Positions 26,751 to 40,722 of a DNA stretch of 64,000 nucleotides are shown piece after piece (positions within the stretch are counted from its first letter, which is position 1; each line of letters begins with the position of its first letter). The DNA is from Megalopta genalis (lineage: Eukaryota > Arthropoda > Insecta > Hymenoptera > Halictidae), in contig NW_027476812.1 of NCBI RefSeq assembly GCF_051020955.1, forward strand, positions 1-64,000. The letters run 5' to 3'. The position numbers were made by a program, and so were the translations under genes. The notes beneath the pieces were generated by a model, which had not been told where the DNA came from, ran no database searches, and saw nothing but the letters and a program-made list of their open reading frames with translations.

Positions 26751-29700
26751 AAGCTAAATCGTGTGTTTCGCATGGAGTTGAAGCTAACTCGTTTGATTCG
26801 TCTGAATTTGAAGCTATATCACTTATATCGCAAGTTCCAGTGCTAAATCATGTGTTTCGCTTCGATTTGATGCTATACCTTCTACATCGCATTGATTTGC
26901 AGCTAAATCATGTCTTTCGCATCTATTTGAAGCTAACTCGTTCTTTTCGTCAGCATTTGATGCTATATCACTTATATCGCAAGTATCTGAAGCTAAATCA
27001 TTTGTTTCGCGTGGATTTGAAGCTAAACCTTCTACATCGCATTGATTTGAAGCTAAATTATGTGATTCGCTTGGATTTGAAGCTAACCCGTTTGTTTCGT
27101 CTGCATTTGAAGCTATATCACTTAAATCGCAAGTATCTGAACCTAAATCATTTGTTTCGCATGGATTTGAAGCTAAGCCTTCTACTTCGCATTGATTTGA
27201 AGCTAAATCATTTGTTTCGCTTGGATTTGAAGCAAAACCTTGTATACCGCATTGATTTGAAGCTAAATCATGTGTTTCGCAGGGATTTGAAGCTAACTCG
27301 TTTGTATCGTCTGCATTTTAAGCTATATCACTTATGTCGCTAGTATCTGAAGCTAAATCATTTGTTTCGCATTGATTTGAAGATAAAGCTTTTACATAGC
27401 ATTGATTTGCATCTAAATCATGTGTTTCGCTTGGATTTGAAGCTAACTCGTTAGTTTCATCTGCATTTGAAGCTATATCACTTATGTCGCTAGTATCTGA
27501 AGCTAAATCATTTGCGTCGCATGGATTTGAAGCTAAACGTTCCACATAGCATTGATTTGAAGCTTAATCATGTGTTTTGCATGGATGTGAAGCTAACTAG
27601 TTTGTTTCCCCTGCATTTGAAGCTATATCACTTATATCGCAAGTATCTGATGCTAATTCATTTGTTTCACTTCGATTTGAAGCTATACCATGTACATTGC
27701 ATTGATTTGTAGCTAAATCATGTGTTTAACATGGATTTGAAGCTAACTCGTTTGCTTCGTCTTCATTTGAAGCTATATCACTTATATCCCAAGTGTTTGA
27801 ATCTAAATCATTTGTTCCGCATGGATTTGAAGCTAGACCTTCTACATCGCATTGATTCGAAGCTAAATCATTTGTTTCGCTAATATTTGAAGCTAACTCG
27901 TTTGTTTCGTCTGTATTTGAAGATATATCACTTATATCGCAACTATCTGAACCTAAATCATTTGTTTCTTATGGATTTGAAGCTAAGCCTTCTACATCGC
28001 AAGTAGCTGAAGCTAAATCATTGGCTTCGCATGGATTTGAAGCTAAACCTTCTACATCACATTGATTCGAAGCTAAATCATTTGTTTCGCTTAGATTTGA
28101 AGCTAACTCGTTTGTTTCGTCTTTATTTGAAGATATATCACTTATATCGCAAGTATCTGATCCTAAATCATTTGTTTCTTATGGATTTGAAGCTAAGCCT
28201 TCTACCTCGCATTGATTTGAAGCTAAATCATTTGTTTCGCATGGATTTGAAGCTAAACCTTCTACATCGCATTGATTTGAAGCTAAATCATGTGATTCGC
28301 TTGTATTGGTAGCTAAGTCGTTTATTTCGTCTGCATTTGAAGCTGTATCACTTATATCGCAAGTATCTGAAGCTAAATCATTTGTGTCTCATGGATTTGA
28401 AGCTAAACCTTCTACGTAGCATTGATATGCAGCTAAATCATTTGTTTCGCATGGATTTGAAGCTAAACCTTCTACATCGGATTGATTTGCTGCTAAATCA
28501 TGTGATTCGCATGGAATTGAAGCTAACTGGTTTGTTTCATCTGCATTTGAAGCTTTATCACTTATGTCGCTAGTATCTGAAGCTAAATCATTTGTTTCGC
28601 ATGGATTTGAAGTTTAAGCTTTTACATAGCATTGATTTGCATCTAAATCATGTGTTTTGCATGGATGTGAAGCTAACTAGTTTGTTTCCCCTGCATTTGA
28701 AGCTATATCACTTATATCGCAAGTATCTCATGCTAAATCATTTGTTTCGCATGGATTTGAAGCTAAACCTTCTACATCGCATTGATTTGCAGCTAAATCA
28801 TGTGTTTTGCATGGATTTGAAGCTAAATCGTTTGCTTCGTCTGCATTTGAAGCTATATCACTTATATCCCAAGTGTTTGAAGCTAAATCATTTGTTTCGC
28901 ATGGATTTGAAGCTAAACCTTCTACATCGCATTGATTTGCTGCTAAATCATGTGATTCGCATGGAATTGAAGCTAACTGGTTTGTTTCATCTGCATTTGA
29001 AGCTATATCACTTATGTCGCTAGTATCTGAAGCTAAATCGTTTGTTTCGGATGGATTTGAAGTTAAATCTTTTACATAGCATTGATTTGCATCTAAATCA
29101 TGTGTTTCGCTTGGATTTGAGGCTAACTCGTTAGTTTCATCTGCATTTGAAGCTATATCACTTATGTCGGTAGTATCTGAAGCTAAATCAGTTGTTTCGC
29201 ATGGATTTGAAGCTAATACTTCTACATCGCATTGATTTGATGCTACATCATGTGTTTCGCATATTTTTGATGCTAACTCGTTAGTCACGTCTGCATTTGA
29301 AGTTATATCACTTATTTCGATAGTATCTAATTCTAAATCATTTGTTTCGCATGGATTTGAAGCTAAACTTTCTACATCGCATTGATTTGAAGTTAAATCA
29401 TGGGATTCGCTTGGATTGGAAGCTAACTCGTTTGCTTCGTCTGCATTTGAAGCTATGTCACTTATATCCCAAGTGTTTGAAGCTCAATCATTTGTTTCGC
29501 ATGGATTTGAAGATAAACTTTCTACCTCGCATTAATTTTAACTAAATCATTTGTTTCGCATGGAATTGAAGCTATCTGGTTCTTTTTGTCTGCATTTGAA
29601 GCTATGCCACTTATATCGCAAGTATTTGAAGCTAAATCATTGTCTTCGCATGGATTTGAAGCTAAATCATCAACATCGCATTGATTCGAAGCTAAATCAT

Positions 29701-32700
29701 TTGTTTCGCTTAGATTTGAAGCTAACTCGTTTGTTTCGTCTGTATTTGAAGATATATCACTTATATCGCAAGAATCTGAACCTGAATCATTTGTTTCTTA
29801 TGGATTGAAGCTAAGCCTTCTACCTCGCATTGATTTGAAGCTAAATTATGTGATTCGCTTGGATTTGAAGCTAACCCGTTTGTTTCGTCTGGATTTAAAG
29901 CTATATCACATATATCGCAAGTATCTGAAGCTAACTAATTTGTTTCGCATGCAGTTGTAGCTGAATAATGTATATCACAAGTATTATGAGTTAAACCATT
30001 TCTTTCGCATTCATCTGAAGCAAACTCGTTTGTTTCGCCTGCATTTGAAGCTATATAATTTATATCGCAAGTATTTGAAGCTAAATCATTTGTGTCGCAT
30101 GGATATGAAGCTAAACCTTCTACATGGTGGTGTTTTGAAGCTAAACCTTCTACATCGCTTTGATTTGAAGCTGAATCATGTGTTTCGCATGGATTTGAAG
30201 CTAACTCGTTTGTTTCGTCTGCATTTAAAGCTATATCACATATATCGCAAGTATCTGAACTAACTAACTAATTTGTTTCGCATGCAGTTGTAGCTGAATA
30301 ATGTATATCACAAGTATTTGTAGTTAAACCATTTCTTTCGCATTCATCTGATGCAAACTCGTTTGTTTCGCCTGCATTTGAAGCTATATAATTTATATCG
30401 CAAGTATTTGAAGCTAAATCATTTGTGTCGCATGGATATGAAGCTAAACCTTCTACAACGTATTGATTTGAAGCTAAACCTTCTACATCGCTTTGATTTG
30501 AAGCTAAATCATGTGTTTCGCATGGATTTGAAGCTAACTCGTTAGTCTTGTCTGCATTTGAAGCTATATCACTTATATCGCTAGTATCTAAAGCTAAATC
30601 ATTTGTTTCGCATTGATTTGAAGATAAATCATGTGATTCGCTTGGATTGGAAGCTAACTCGCTTGATTCGTCTTCATTTGAAGCTGTATCACTTATAGTG
30701 CAAGTATCTGAATCTAAATCATTTGTGCCTCATGGATTTGAAGATAAACCTTCTACATAGTATTGATTTGCAGCTAAATCATGTGCTTCGCATGGATTTG
30801 AAGCTAACTCGTTTGTTTCGTCTGCATTTTAAGCTATATCACATATATCCCAAATGTTTGAAGCTCAATCATTTGCTTCGCATGGATTTGAAGCTAACTC
30901 TTCTACATCGCATTGATTTGAAGCTAAATCATGTGTTTCGCATGGATTTGAAGCTAACTCGTTTGTATCGTCTGCATTTTAAGCTATATCACTTATATCG
31001 CTAGTATATGAAGCGTAATCATTAGTGTCACATGGATTTGAAGCGAAAAATTCTACATAGCATTGATTTGCAGCTAAATCATGTGTTTTGCATGGATTTG
31101 AAACTAACTCGTTTGCTTCATCTGCATTTGAAGCTATATCACTTATATCCCAAGTGTTTGAAGCTAAATCATTTTTTCGCATGGATTTGAAGCTAAACCT
31201 TCTACATCGCACTGATTTGCAGCTAAATCATGTGTTTTGCATGGATTTGAATCTAAATCGTTTGCTTCGTCTGCATTTGAAGCTATATCACTTATATCCC
31301 AATTGTTTGAAGCTAAATCATTTGTTTCGCATGGATTTAAAGCTAAACCTTCTACATCGCATTGAATTGCTGCTAAATCATGTGATTCGCATGGAATTGA
31401 AGCTAACTGGTTTGTTTCATCTGCATTTGAAGCTATATCACTTATGTCGCTAGTATCTGAAGCTAAATAATTTGTTTCGCATGGATTTGAAGTTAAATCT
31501 TTTACATAGCATCGATTTGAAGTTAAATCAAGGGATTCGCTTGGATTGGAAGCTAACTCGTTTGTTTCGTCTGCATTTGAAGCTATGTCACTTATATCCC
31601 AAGTGCTTGAAGCTAAATCATTTGTTTCGCATGGATTTGAAGATAAATTTTCTACCTCGCATTAATTTTAACTAAATCATTTGTTTCGCATGGAATTGAA
31701 CCTATCTGGTTCTTTTTGTCTGCATTTGAAGCTATGCCACTTATATCGCAAGTATTTGAAGCTAAATCATTGTTTTCGCATGGATTTGAAGCTAAACCTT
31801 CTACAACGCATTGATTTGCAGCTAAATCATGTGTTTTGCATGGATTTGAATCTAAATCGTTTGCTTCGTCTGCATTTGAAGCTATATCACTTATATCCCT
31901 ATTGTTTGAAGCTAAATCATTTGTTTCGCATGGATTTGAAGCTAAACCTTCTACATCGCATTGATTTGCTGCTAAATCATGTGATTCGCATGGAATTGAA
32001 GCTAACTGGTTTGTTTCATCTGCATTTGAAGCTATATCACTTATGTCGCTAGTATCTGAAGCTAAATCATTTGTTTCGCATGGATTTGAAGTTAAAGCTT
32101 TTACATAGCATTGATTTGCATCTAAATCATGTGTTTCGCTTGGATTTGAAGCTATCTCGTTAGTTTCATCTGCATTTGAAGCTATATCACTTATGTCGCT
32201 AGTATCTGAAGCTAAATCATTTGTGTCGCATGGATTTGAAGCTAAACCTTCCACATAGCATTTATTTGAAGCTTAATCATGTGTTTTGCATGGATGTGAA
32301 GCAAACTCGTTTGTTTCCCCTGCATTTGAAGCTATATCACTTATATCGCAAGTATCTGATGCTAAATCGTTTGTTTCGCTTCGATTTGAAGCTATACCAT
32401 CTACATTGCATTGATTTGCATCTAAATCATGTGTTCAGCATGGATTTGAAGCTAACTCGTTTGTTTCGTCTGCATTTGAATCTATATCACTTATATCCCA
32501 AGTGTTTGAAGCTAAATCATTTGTTTCGCATGGATTTGAAGCTAATCCTTCTACATCTCATGGATTTGAAGCTAAACCATCAACATCGCATTGATTCGAA
32601 GCTAAATCATTTGTTTCGCTTAGATTTGAAAATAACTCGTTTGTTTCGTCTGTATTTGAAGATATATCACTTATATCGCAAGTATCTGAACATGAATCAT

Positions 32701-35700
32701 TTGTTTCTTATAGATTTGAAGCTAAGCCTTCCACCTCGCATTGATTTGAATCTAAATCATTTGTTTCGCATGGATTTGAAGCTAACTCGTTTGTTTCGTC
32801 TGTATTTGAAGATATATCACTTATATCGCAAGTATCTGAACCTGAATCATTTGTTTCTTATGGACTTGAAACTAAGCCTTCTACCTCGCATTGATCTGAA
32901 GCTAAATCATTTGTGTCTCATGGATTTGAAGCTAAACCTTCCACATAGCATTGATTTGAAGCTTAAACATGTGATTTGCATGGATTCGATGCTAACTTGT
33001 TTGTTTCCCCTGCATTTGAAGCTATATCACTTATATCGTAAGTATCTGATGCTAAAACATTTGTTTCGCTTCGATTTGAAGCTATACCTTCTACATTGCA
33101 TTGATTTGCAGCTAAATCATGTGTTCCGCATGGATCTGAAGCTAACTCGTTTGTTTCGTCTGTATTTGAAGATATATCACTTATATCGCAAGTATCTGAA
33201 CCTAAATCATTTGTTTCTTATGGATTTGAAGCTAAGCCTTCTACCTCGCATTGATTTTAAGCTAAATGATTTGTTTCTCATGGATTTGAAGCTAAATCTT
33301 CTACATCGTATTGATTTACAGCTAAATCATGTGTTTCGCATGGATTTGAAGCTAACTCGTTTGTTTCGTCTGCATTTGAAGCTATGCCACTTATATCGCA
33401 AGTATCTGAAGCTAAATCATTGGTTTCGCATGGCTTTGAAACTAAACCTTCTACATTGCATTGATTCGTAGCTAAATCATTTGTTTCTCTTAGATTTGAA
33501 GCTAACTCGTTTTTTTCGTCTGTATTTGAAGATATATCACTTATATCGCAATTATCTGATCCTGAATCATTTGTTTCTTATGGACTTGAAACTAAGCCTT
33601 CTACCTCGCATTGATTTGAAGCTAAATCATTTGTTTCGCATGGATTTGAAGGTAAACCTTCTACATCGCATTGATTTGAAGCTAAATCATGTGATTCGCT
33701 TTGATTGGAAGCTAAGACATTTATTTCGTCTGCATTTGAAGTTGTATCTCTTATATCGCAAGTATCTGAAGCTAAATCATTTGTGTCTCATGGATTTGAA
33801 GCTAAACCTTCCAAATAGCATTGATTTGAAGCTTAAACATGTGATTTGCATGGATTTGATGCTAACTTGATTGTTTCCCCTGCATTTGAATCTATATCAC
33901 TTATATCGTAAGTATCTGATGCTAAAACATTTGTTTCGCTTCGATTTGAAGCTATACCTTCTACATTGCATTGATTTGCAGCTAAATCATGCGTTCCGCA
34001 TGGATCTGAAGCTAACTCGTTTGTTTCGTCTGCATTTGAAGCTATGCCACTTATATCGCAAGTATCTGAAGCTAAATCATTTGTTTCGCATGGATTTGAA
34101 GCTAAACCTTCTACATCGCATTGATTTGAAGCTAAATCATGTGATTCGCTTGGATTGGTAGCTAAGTCGTTTATTTCGTCTGCATTTGAAGCTGTATCAC
34201 TTATATCGCAAGTATCTGAAGCTAAATCATTTGTGTCTCATGGATTTGAAGCTAAACCTTCTACGTAGCATTGATATGCAGCTAAATCATTTGTTTCGCA
34301 TGGATTTGAAGCTAAACCTTCTACATCGCATTGATTTGCTGCTAAATCATGTGATTCGCATGGAATTGAAGCTAACTGGTTTGTTTCATCTGCATTTGAA
34401 GCTTTATCACTTATGTCGCTAGTATCTGAAGCTAAATCATTTGTTTCGCATGGATTTGAAGTTTAAGCTTTTACATAGCATTGATTTGCATCTAAATCAT
34501 GTGTTTTGCATGGATGTGAAGCTAACTAGTTTGTTTCCCCTGCATTTGAAGCTATATCACTTATATCGCAAGTATCTGATGCTAAATCATTTGTTTCGCA
34601 TGGATTTGAAGCTAAACCTTCTACATCGCATTGATTTGCAGCTAAATCATGTGTTTTGCATGGATTTGAAGCTAAATCGTTTGCTTCGTCTGCATTTGAA
34701 GCTATATCACTTATATCCCAAGTGTTTGAAGCTAAATCATTTGTTTCGCATGGATTTGAAGCTAAACCTTCTACATCGCATTGATTTGCTGCTAAATCAT
34801 GTGATTCGCATGGAATTGAAGCTAACTGGTTTGTTTCATCTGCATTTGAAGCTATATCACTTATGTCGCTAGTATCTGAAGCTAAATCGTTTGTTTCGGA
34901 TGGATTTGAAGTTAAATCTTTTACATAGCATTGATTTGCATCTAAATCATGTGTTTCGCTTGGATTTGAGGCTAACTCGTTAGTTTCATCTGCATTTGAA
35001 GCTATATCACTTATGTCGGTAGTATCTGAAGCTAAATCAGTTGTTTCGCATGGATTTGAAGCTAATACTTCTACATCGCATTGATTTGATGCTACATCAT
35101 GTGTTTCGCATATTTTTGATGCTAACTCGTTAGTCACGTCTGCATTTGAAGTTATATCACTTATTTCGATAGTATCTAATTCTAAATCATTTGTTTCGCA
35201 TGGATTTGAAGCTAAACTTTCTACATCGCATTGATTTGAAGTTAAATCATGGGATTCGCTTGGAATGGAAGCTAACTCGTTTGCTTCGTCTGCATTTGAA
35301 GCTATGTCACTTATATCCCAAGTGTTTGAAGCTCAATCATTTGTTTCGCATGGATTTGAAGATAAACTTTCTACCTCGCATTAATTTTAACTAAATCATT
35401 TGTTTCGCATGGAATTGAAGCTATCTGGTTCTTTTTGTCTGCATTTGAAGCTATGCCACTTATATCGCAAGTATTTGAAGCTAAATCATTGTCTTCGCAT
35501 GGATTTGAAGCTAAATCATCAACATCGCATTGATTCGAAGCTAAATCATTTGTTTCGCTTAGATTTGAAGCTAACTCGTTTGTTTCGTCTGTATTTGAAG
35601 ATATATCACTTATATCGCAAGAATCTGAACCTGAATCATTTGTTTCTTATGGATTTGAAGCTAAGCCTTCTACCTCGCATTGATTTGAAGCTAAATTATG

Positions 35701-38700
35701 TGATTCGCTTGGATTTGAAGCTAACCCGTTTGTTTCGTCTGGATTTAAAGCTATATCACATATATCGCAAGTATCTGAAGCTAACTAATTTGTTTCGCAT
35801 GCAGTTGTAGCTGAATAATGTATATCACAAGTATTATGAGTTAAACCATTTCTTTCGCATTCATCTGAAGCAAACTAGTTTGTTTCGCCTGCATTTGAAG
35901 CTATATAATTTATATCGCAAGTATTTGAAGCTAAATCATTTGTGTCGCATGGATATGAAGCTAAACCTTCTACATGGTGGTGTTTTGAAGCTAAACCTTC
36001 TACATCGCTTTGATTTGAAGCTGAATCATGTGTTTCGCATGGATTTGAAGCTAACTCGTTTGTTTCGTCTGCATTTAAAGCTATATCACATATATCGCAA
36101 GTATCTGAACTAACTAACTAATTTGTTTCGCATGCAGTTGTAGCTGAATAATGTATATCACAAGTATTTGTAGTTAAACCATTTCTTTCGCATTCATCTG
36201 ATGCAAACTCGTTTGTTTCGCCTGCATTTGAAGCTATATAATTTATATCGCAAGTATTTGAAGCTAAATCATTTGTGTCGCATGGATATTAAGCTAATCC
36301 TTCTACAACGTATTGATTTGAAGCTAAACCTTCTACATCGCTTTGATTTGAAGCTAAATCATGTGTTTCGCATGGATTTGAAGCTAACTCGTTAGTCTTG
36401 TCTGCATTTGAAGCTATATCACTTATATCGCTAGTATCTAAAGCTAAATCATTTGTTTCGCATTGATTTGAAGATAAATCATGTGATTCGCTTGGATTGG
36501 AAGCTAACTCGCTTGATTCGTCTTCATTTGAAGCTGTATCACTTATAGTGCAAGTATCTGAATCTAAATCATTTGTGCCTCATGGATTTGAAGATAAACC
36601 TTCTACATAGTATTGATTTGCAGCTAAATCATGTGCTTCGCATGGATTTGAAGCTAACTCGTTTGTTTCGTCTGCATTTTAAGCTATATCACATATATCC
36701 CAAATGTTTGAAGCTCAATCATTTGCTTCGCATGGATTTGAGGCTAACTCTTCTACATCGCATTGATTTGAAGCTAAATCATGTGTTTCGCATGGATTTG
36801 AAGCTAACTCGTTTGTATCGTCTGCATTTTAAGCTATATCACTTATATCGCTAGTATATGAAGCGTAATCATTAGTGTCACATGGATTTGAAGCGAAAAA
36901 TTCTACATAGCATTGATTTGCAGCTAAATCATGTGTTTTGCATGGATTTGAAACTAACTCGTTTGCTTCATCTGCATTTGAAGCTATATCACTTATATCC
37001 CAAGTGTTTGAAGCTAAATCATTCGTTTCGCATGGATTTGAAGCTATACCTTCTACATCGCATTGATTTGCAGCTAAAGCATGTGTTTTGCATGGATTTG
37101 AAGCTAATCGTTTGCTTCGTCTGCATTTGAAGCTATATCACTTATATCCCAAGTGTTTGAAGCTAAATCATTTTTTCGCATGGATTTGAAGCTAAACCTT
37201 CTACATCGCACTGATTTGCAGCTAAATCATGTGTTTTGCATGGATTTGAATCTAAATCGTTTGCTTCGTCTGCATTTGAAGCTATATCACTTATATCCCA
37301 ATTGTTTGAAGCTAAATCATTTGTTTCGCATGGATTTAAAGCTAAACCTTCTACATCGCATTGAATTGCTGCTAAATCATGTGATTCGCATGGAATTGAA
37401 GCTAACTGGTTTGTTTCATCTGCATTTGAAGCTATATCACTTATGTCGCTAGTATCTGAAGCTAAATAATTTGTTTCGCATGGATTTGAAGTTAAATCTT
37501 TTACATAGCATCGATTTGAAGTTAAATCAAGGGATTCGCTTGGATTGGAAGCTAACTCGTTTGTTTCGTCTGCATTTGAAGCTATGTCACTTATATCCCA
37601 AGTGCTTGAAGCTAAATCATTTGTTTCGCATGGATTTGAAGATAAATTTTCTACCTCGCATTAATTTTAACTAAATCATTTGTTTCGCATGGAATTGAAC
37701 CTATCTGGTTCTTTTTGTCTGCATTTGAAGCTATGCCACTTATATCGCAAGTATTTGAAGCTAAATCATTGTTTTCGCATGGATTTGAAGCTAAACCATC
37801 AACATCGCATTGATTCGAAGCTAAATCATTTGTTTCGCTTAGATTTGAAGCTAACTCGTTTGTTTCGTCTTTATTTGAAGATATATCACTTATATCGCAA
37901 GTATCTGAACCTGAATCATTTGTTTCGCATGGATTTGAAGGTAAACCTTCTACATCGCATTGAATAGAATCTAAATCATGTGATTCGCTTGGATTGGAAG
38001 CTAACTCGTTTGTTTCGTCTGCATTTGAAGCTATATCACTTATATCCCAAGTGTTTGAAGCTAAATCATTTTTCCGCATGGATTTGAAGCTAAACCTTCT
38101 ACAACGCATTGATTTGCAGCTAAATCATGTGTTTTGCATGGATTTGAATCTAAATCGTTTGCTGCGTCTGCATTTGAAGCTATATCACTTATATCCCTAT
38201 TGTTTGAAGCTAAATCATTTGTTTCGCATGGATTTGAAGCTAAACCTTCTACATCGCATTGATTTGCTGCTAAATCATGTGATTCGCATGGAATTGAAGC
38301 TAACTGGTTTGTTTCATCTGCATTTGAAGCTATATCACTTATGTCGCTAGTATCTGAAGCTAAATCATTTGTTTCGCATGGATTTGAAGTTAAAGCTTTT
38401 ACATAGCATTGATTTGCATCTAAATCATGTGTTTCGCTTGGATTTGAAGCTATCTCGTTAGTTTCATCTGCATTTGAAGCTATATCACTTATGTCGCTAG
38501 TATCTGAAGCTAAATCATTTGTGTCGCATGGATTTGAAGCTAAACCTTCCACATAGCATTGATTTGAAGCTTAATCATGTGTTTTGCATGGATGTGAAGC
38601 AAACTCGTTTGTTTCCCCTGCATTTGAAGCTATATCACTTATATCGCAAGTATCTGATGCTAAATCGTTTGTTTCGCTTCGATTTGAAGCTATACCATCT

Positions 38701-39830
38701 ACATTGCATTGATTTGCATCTAAATCATGTGTTCAGCATGGATTTGAAGCTAACTCGTTTGTTTCGTCTGCATTTGAATCTATATCACTTATATCCCAAG
38801 TGTTTGAAGCTAAATCATTTGTTTCGCATGGATTTGAAGCTAATCCTTCTACATCTCATGGATTTGAAGCTAAACCATCAACATCGCATTGATTCGAAGC
38901 TAAATCATTTGTTTCGCTTAGATTTGAAAATAACTCGTTTGTTTCGTCTGTATTTGAAGATATATCACTTATATCGCAATTATCTGATCCTGAATCATTT
39001 GTTTCTTATGGACTTGAAACTAAGCCTTCTACCTCGCATTGATTTGAAGCTAAATCATTTGTTTCGCATGGATTTGAAGGTAAACCTTCTACATCGCATT
39101 GATTTGAAGCTAAATCATGTGATTCGCTTTGATTGGAAGCTAAGACATTTATTTCGTCTGCATTTGAAGTTGTATCTCTTATATCGCAAGTATCTGAAGC
39201 TAAATCATTTGTGTCTCATGGATTTGAAGCTAAACCTTCCAAATAGCATTGATTTGAAGCTTAAACATGTGATTTGCATGGATTTGATGCTAACTTGATT
39301 GTTTCCCCTGCATTTGAATCTATATCACTTATATCGTAAGTATCTGATGCTAAAACATTTGTTTCGCTTCGATTTGAAGCTATACCTTCTACATTGCATT
39401 GATTTGCAGCTAAATCATGCGTTCCGCATGGATCTGAAGCTAACTCGTTTGTTTCGTCTGCATTTGAAGCTATGCCACTTATATCGCAAGTATCTGAAGC
39501 TAAATCATTGGTTTCGCCTGGATTTGAAGCTAAACTTTCTACATCGCATTCATTTGAAGCTAAATCATGTGATTCGCTTGGATTGGAAGCTAACTCGTTT
39601 GTTTCGTCTGTATTTGAAGCTATGCCACTTATATCGCAAGTATCTGAAGCTAAATCATTGGTTTCGCCTGGAGTTGAAGCTAATCCATCTACATCGCATC
39701 GATTTGATGCTAAATCATGTGTTTCGCATATTTTTGATGATAAATCGTTAGTCTGGTCTGAATTTGAAGCTATATCACTTATTTCGCTAGTGTCTAAATC
39801 TAAATCATTTGTTTCGCATGGATTTGAATC
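26750..39830 (-). repeat. Satellite region carrying two copies of a roughly 5.85-kb block
   Basis: The block starting near 28230 recurs near 34080 (offset 5,849). The offset then becomes 5,850 (30030 to 35880), 5,999 (31472 to 37471), 6,298 (32221 to 38519) and finally 5,428 (33871 to 39299). The copies therefore differ by indels of about 150, 300 and 870 bp, close to whole monomers or HORs. Region markers are the E variant cttatgtcgctagtatctg and the A variant tttgtttcttatgg. The latter puts a stop in the minus-strand frame. Confidence 0.9.
32221..33471 (+). other. Long plus-strand open frame through the repeat, probably not a gene
   Basis: 416 codons open from a TTG (no ATG at the start), reading decapeptides such as FRMDLKLNLL, HRIDLKLNHV and RLFRLYLKIY. 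It overlaps minus-strand and other plus-strand open stretches of the same repeat. The peptide is simply another frame of the 30-bp monomer, rich in Leu, Lys, Arg and His, with no recognisable domain. A comparable 349-codon stretch lies in the related copy at 53071-54120, interrupted or resized by HOR-length indels. I do not regard it as a gene. Confidence 0.15.
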
Positions 39831-40624
39831 TAAACCTTCTACTTTCGCATTGATTTGAAGCTGACTCGTTTGTTTCGTCTGCATTTGAAGCTATATCACT
39901 TATATCCCAACTGTTTGAAGCTCAATCATTTGCTTCGCATGGATTGGAAGCTAATCCTTCTACATCGCATTGATTTGAAGCAAAATCATGTGATTCGCTT
40001 GGATTTGAAGCTAACTCGTTTGTTTCCCCTGATTTTGAAGCTATATCACTTATATCTCAACTGTTTGAATCTAAATCATTCGTTTCGCATGGATTTGAAG
40101 CTAAAGCTATTACATCGCATTGATTTGAAGCTAAATCATGTGTTGCGCTTGGATTTGAAGCTAACTCATTTGTATCCCCTGAATTTGAAACTATATCCCT
40201 TATGTCGCAAGTATCGTACGCTAAATCATTTGTTTCACATGGATTTGAAGCTAAACCTACTACTTTCGCATTGATTTGAAGCTGACTGGTTTGTTTCGTC
40301 CGCATTTGAAGCTATATCAATTATATATCAACTGTTAGAAGCTAAATCAGTTGTTTCGCATGGATTTGAAGCTAACTCGTTCGTTTCCCCTGCATCTGAA
40401 GCAATATGATTTATATGGCAAGAATCTGAAGCTAAATCATTTGTGTTGCATGGATTTGAAGCTAAACGTTCTACTTTCGCATTGATTTGAAGCTGACTCG
40501 TTTGTTTCGTCCGCATTAGAAGCTATATCACTTATATCCCAACTGTTTGAAGCTAAATCAGTTGTTTCGCATGGATTTGAAGCTAACTCGTTTGTTTCCC
40601 CTGCATTTGAAGCTATATCACTTA
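39830..40624 (-). repeat. Satellite block with 31-bp B variant, left of the LTR
   Basis: Monomers B are 31 bp long here (ctactttcgcattgattt at about 39840, 40262 and 40471), usually followed directly by a D variant with gaagctgactcgtttg, so monomer C is skipped. The whole stretch matches about 54660-55446 at a constant offset of 14,822. It ends inside an E monomer, where the LTR interrupts it. Confidence 0.88.
40620..40624. repeat. Left target-site duplication (ACTTA)
   Basis: The five bases ACTTA lie immediately before the insert and match 41129-41133 after it. The intact monomer E at other copies reads atatcacttatatcgcaag with ACTTA present once, so the duplication arose at insertion. Confidence 0.85.
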
Positions 40625-40690
40625 TGTTGCGCACGGCACAAAATTAAAACGCCGGAATTCGGGAGGAGACGACACGCGATTTATTGTTTT

Positions 40691-40704
40691 GGACTCCACC
40701 GTCC
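40691..40704 (+). other. Small hairpin GGAC/GTCC in the LTR
   Basis: ggac-tccacc-gtcc forms a 4-bp stem with a 6-base loop just upstream of the three related hairpins. It is weak alone and is listed because of its clustering with the others. Confidence 0.35.
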
Positions 40705-40722
40705 TTTGATTTACAAGCTTTT

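Noticed and set aside
1746..40600. CENP-B box in the monomer (tttcgcatggatttg)
   Set aside because: Only the TTCG part fits. The required A is a G in the consensus and the CGGG core is absent.
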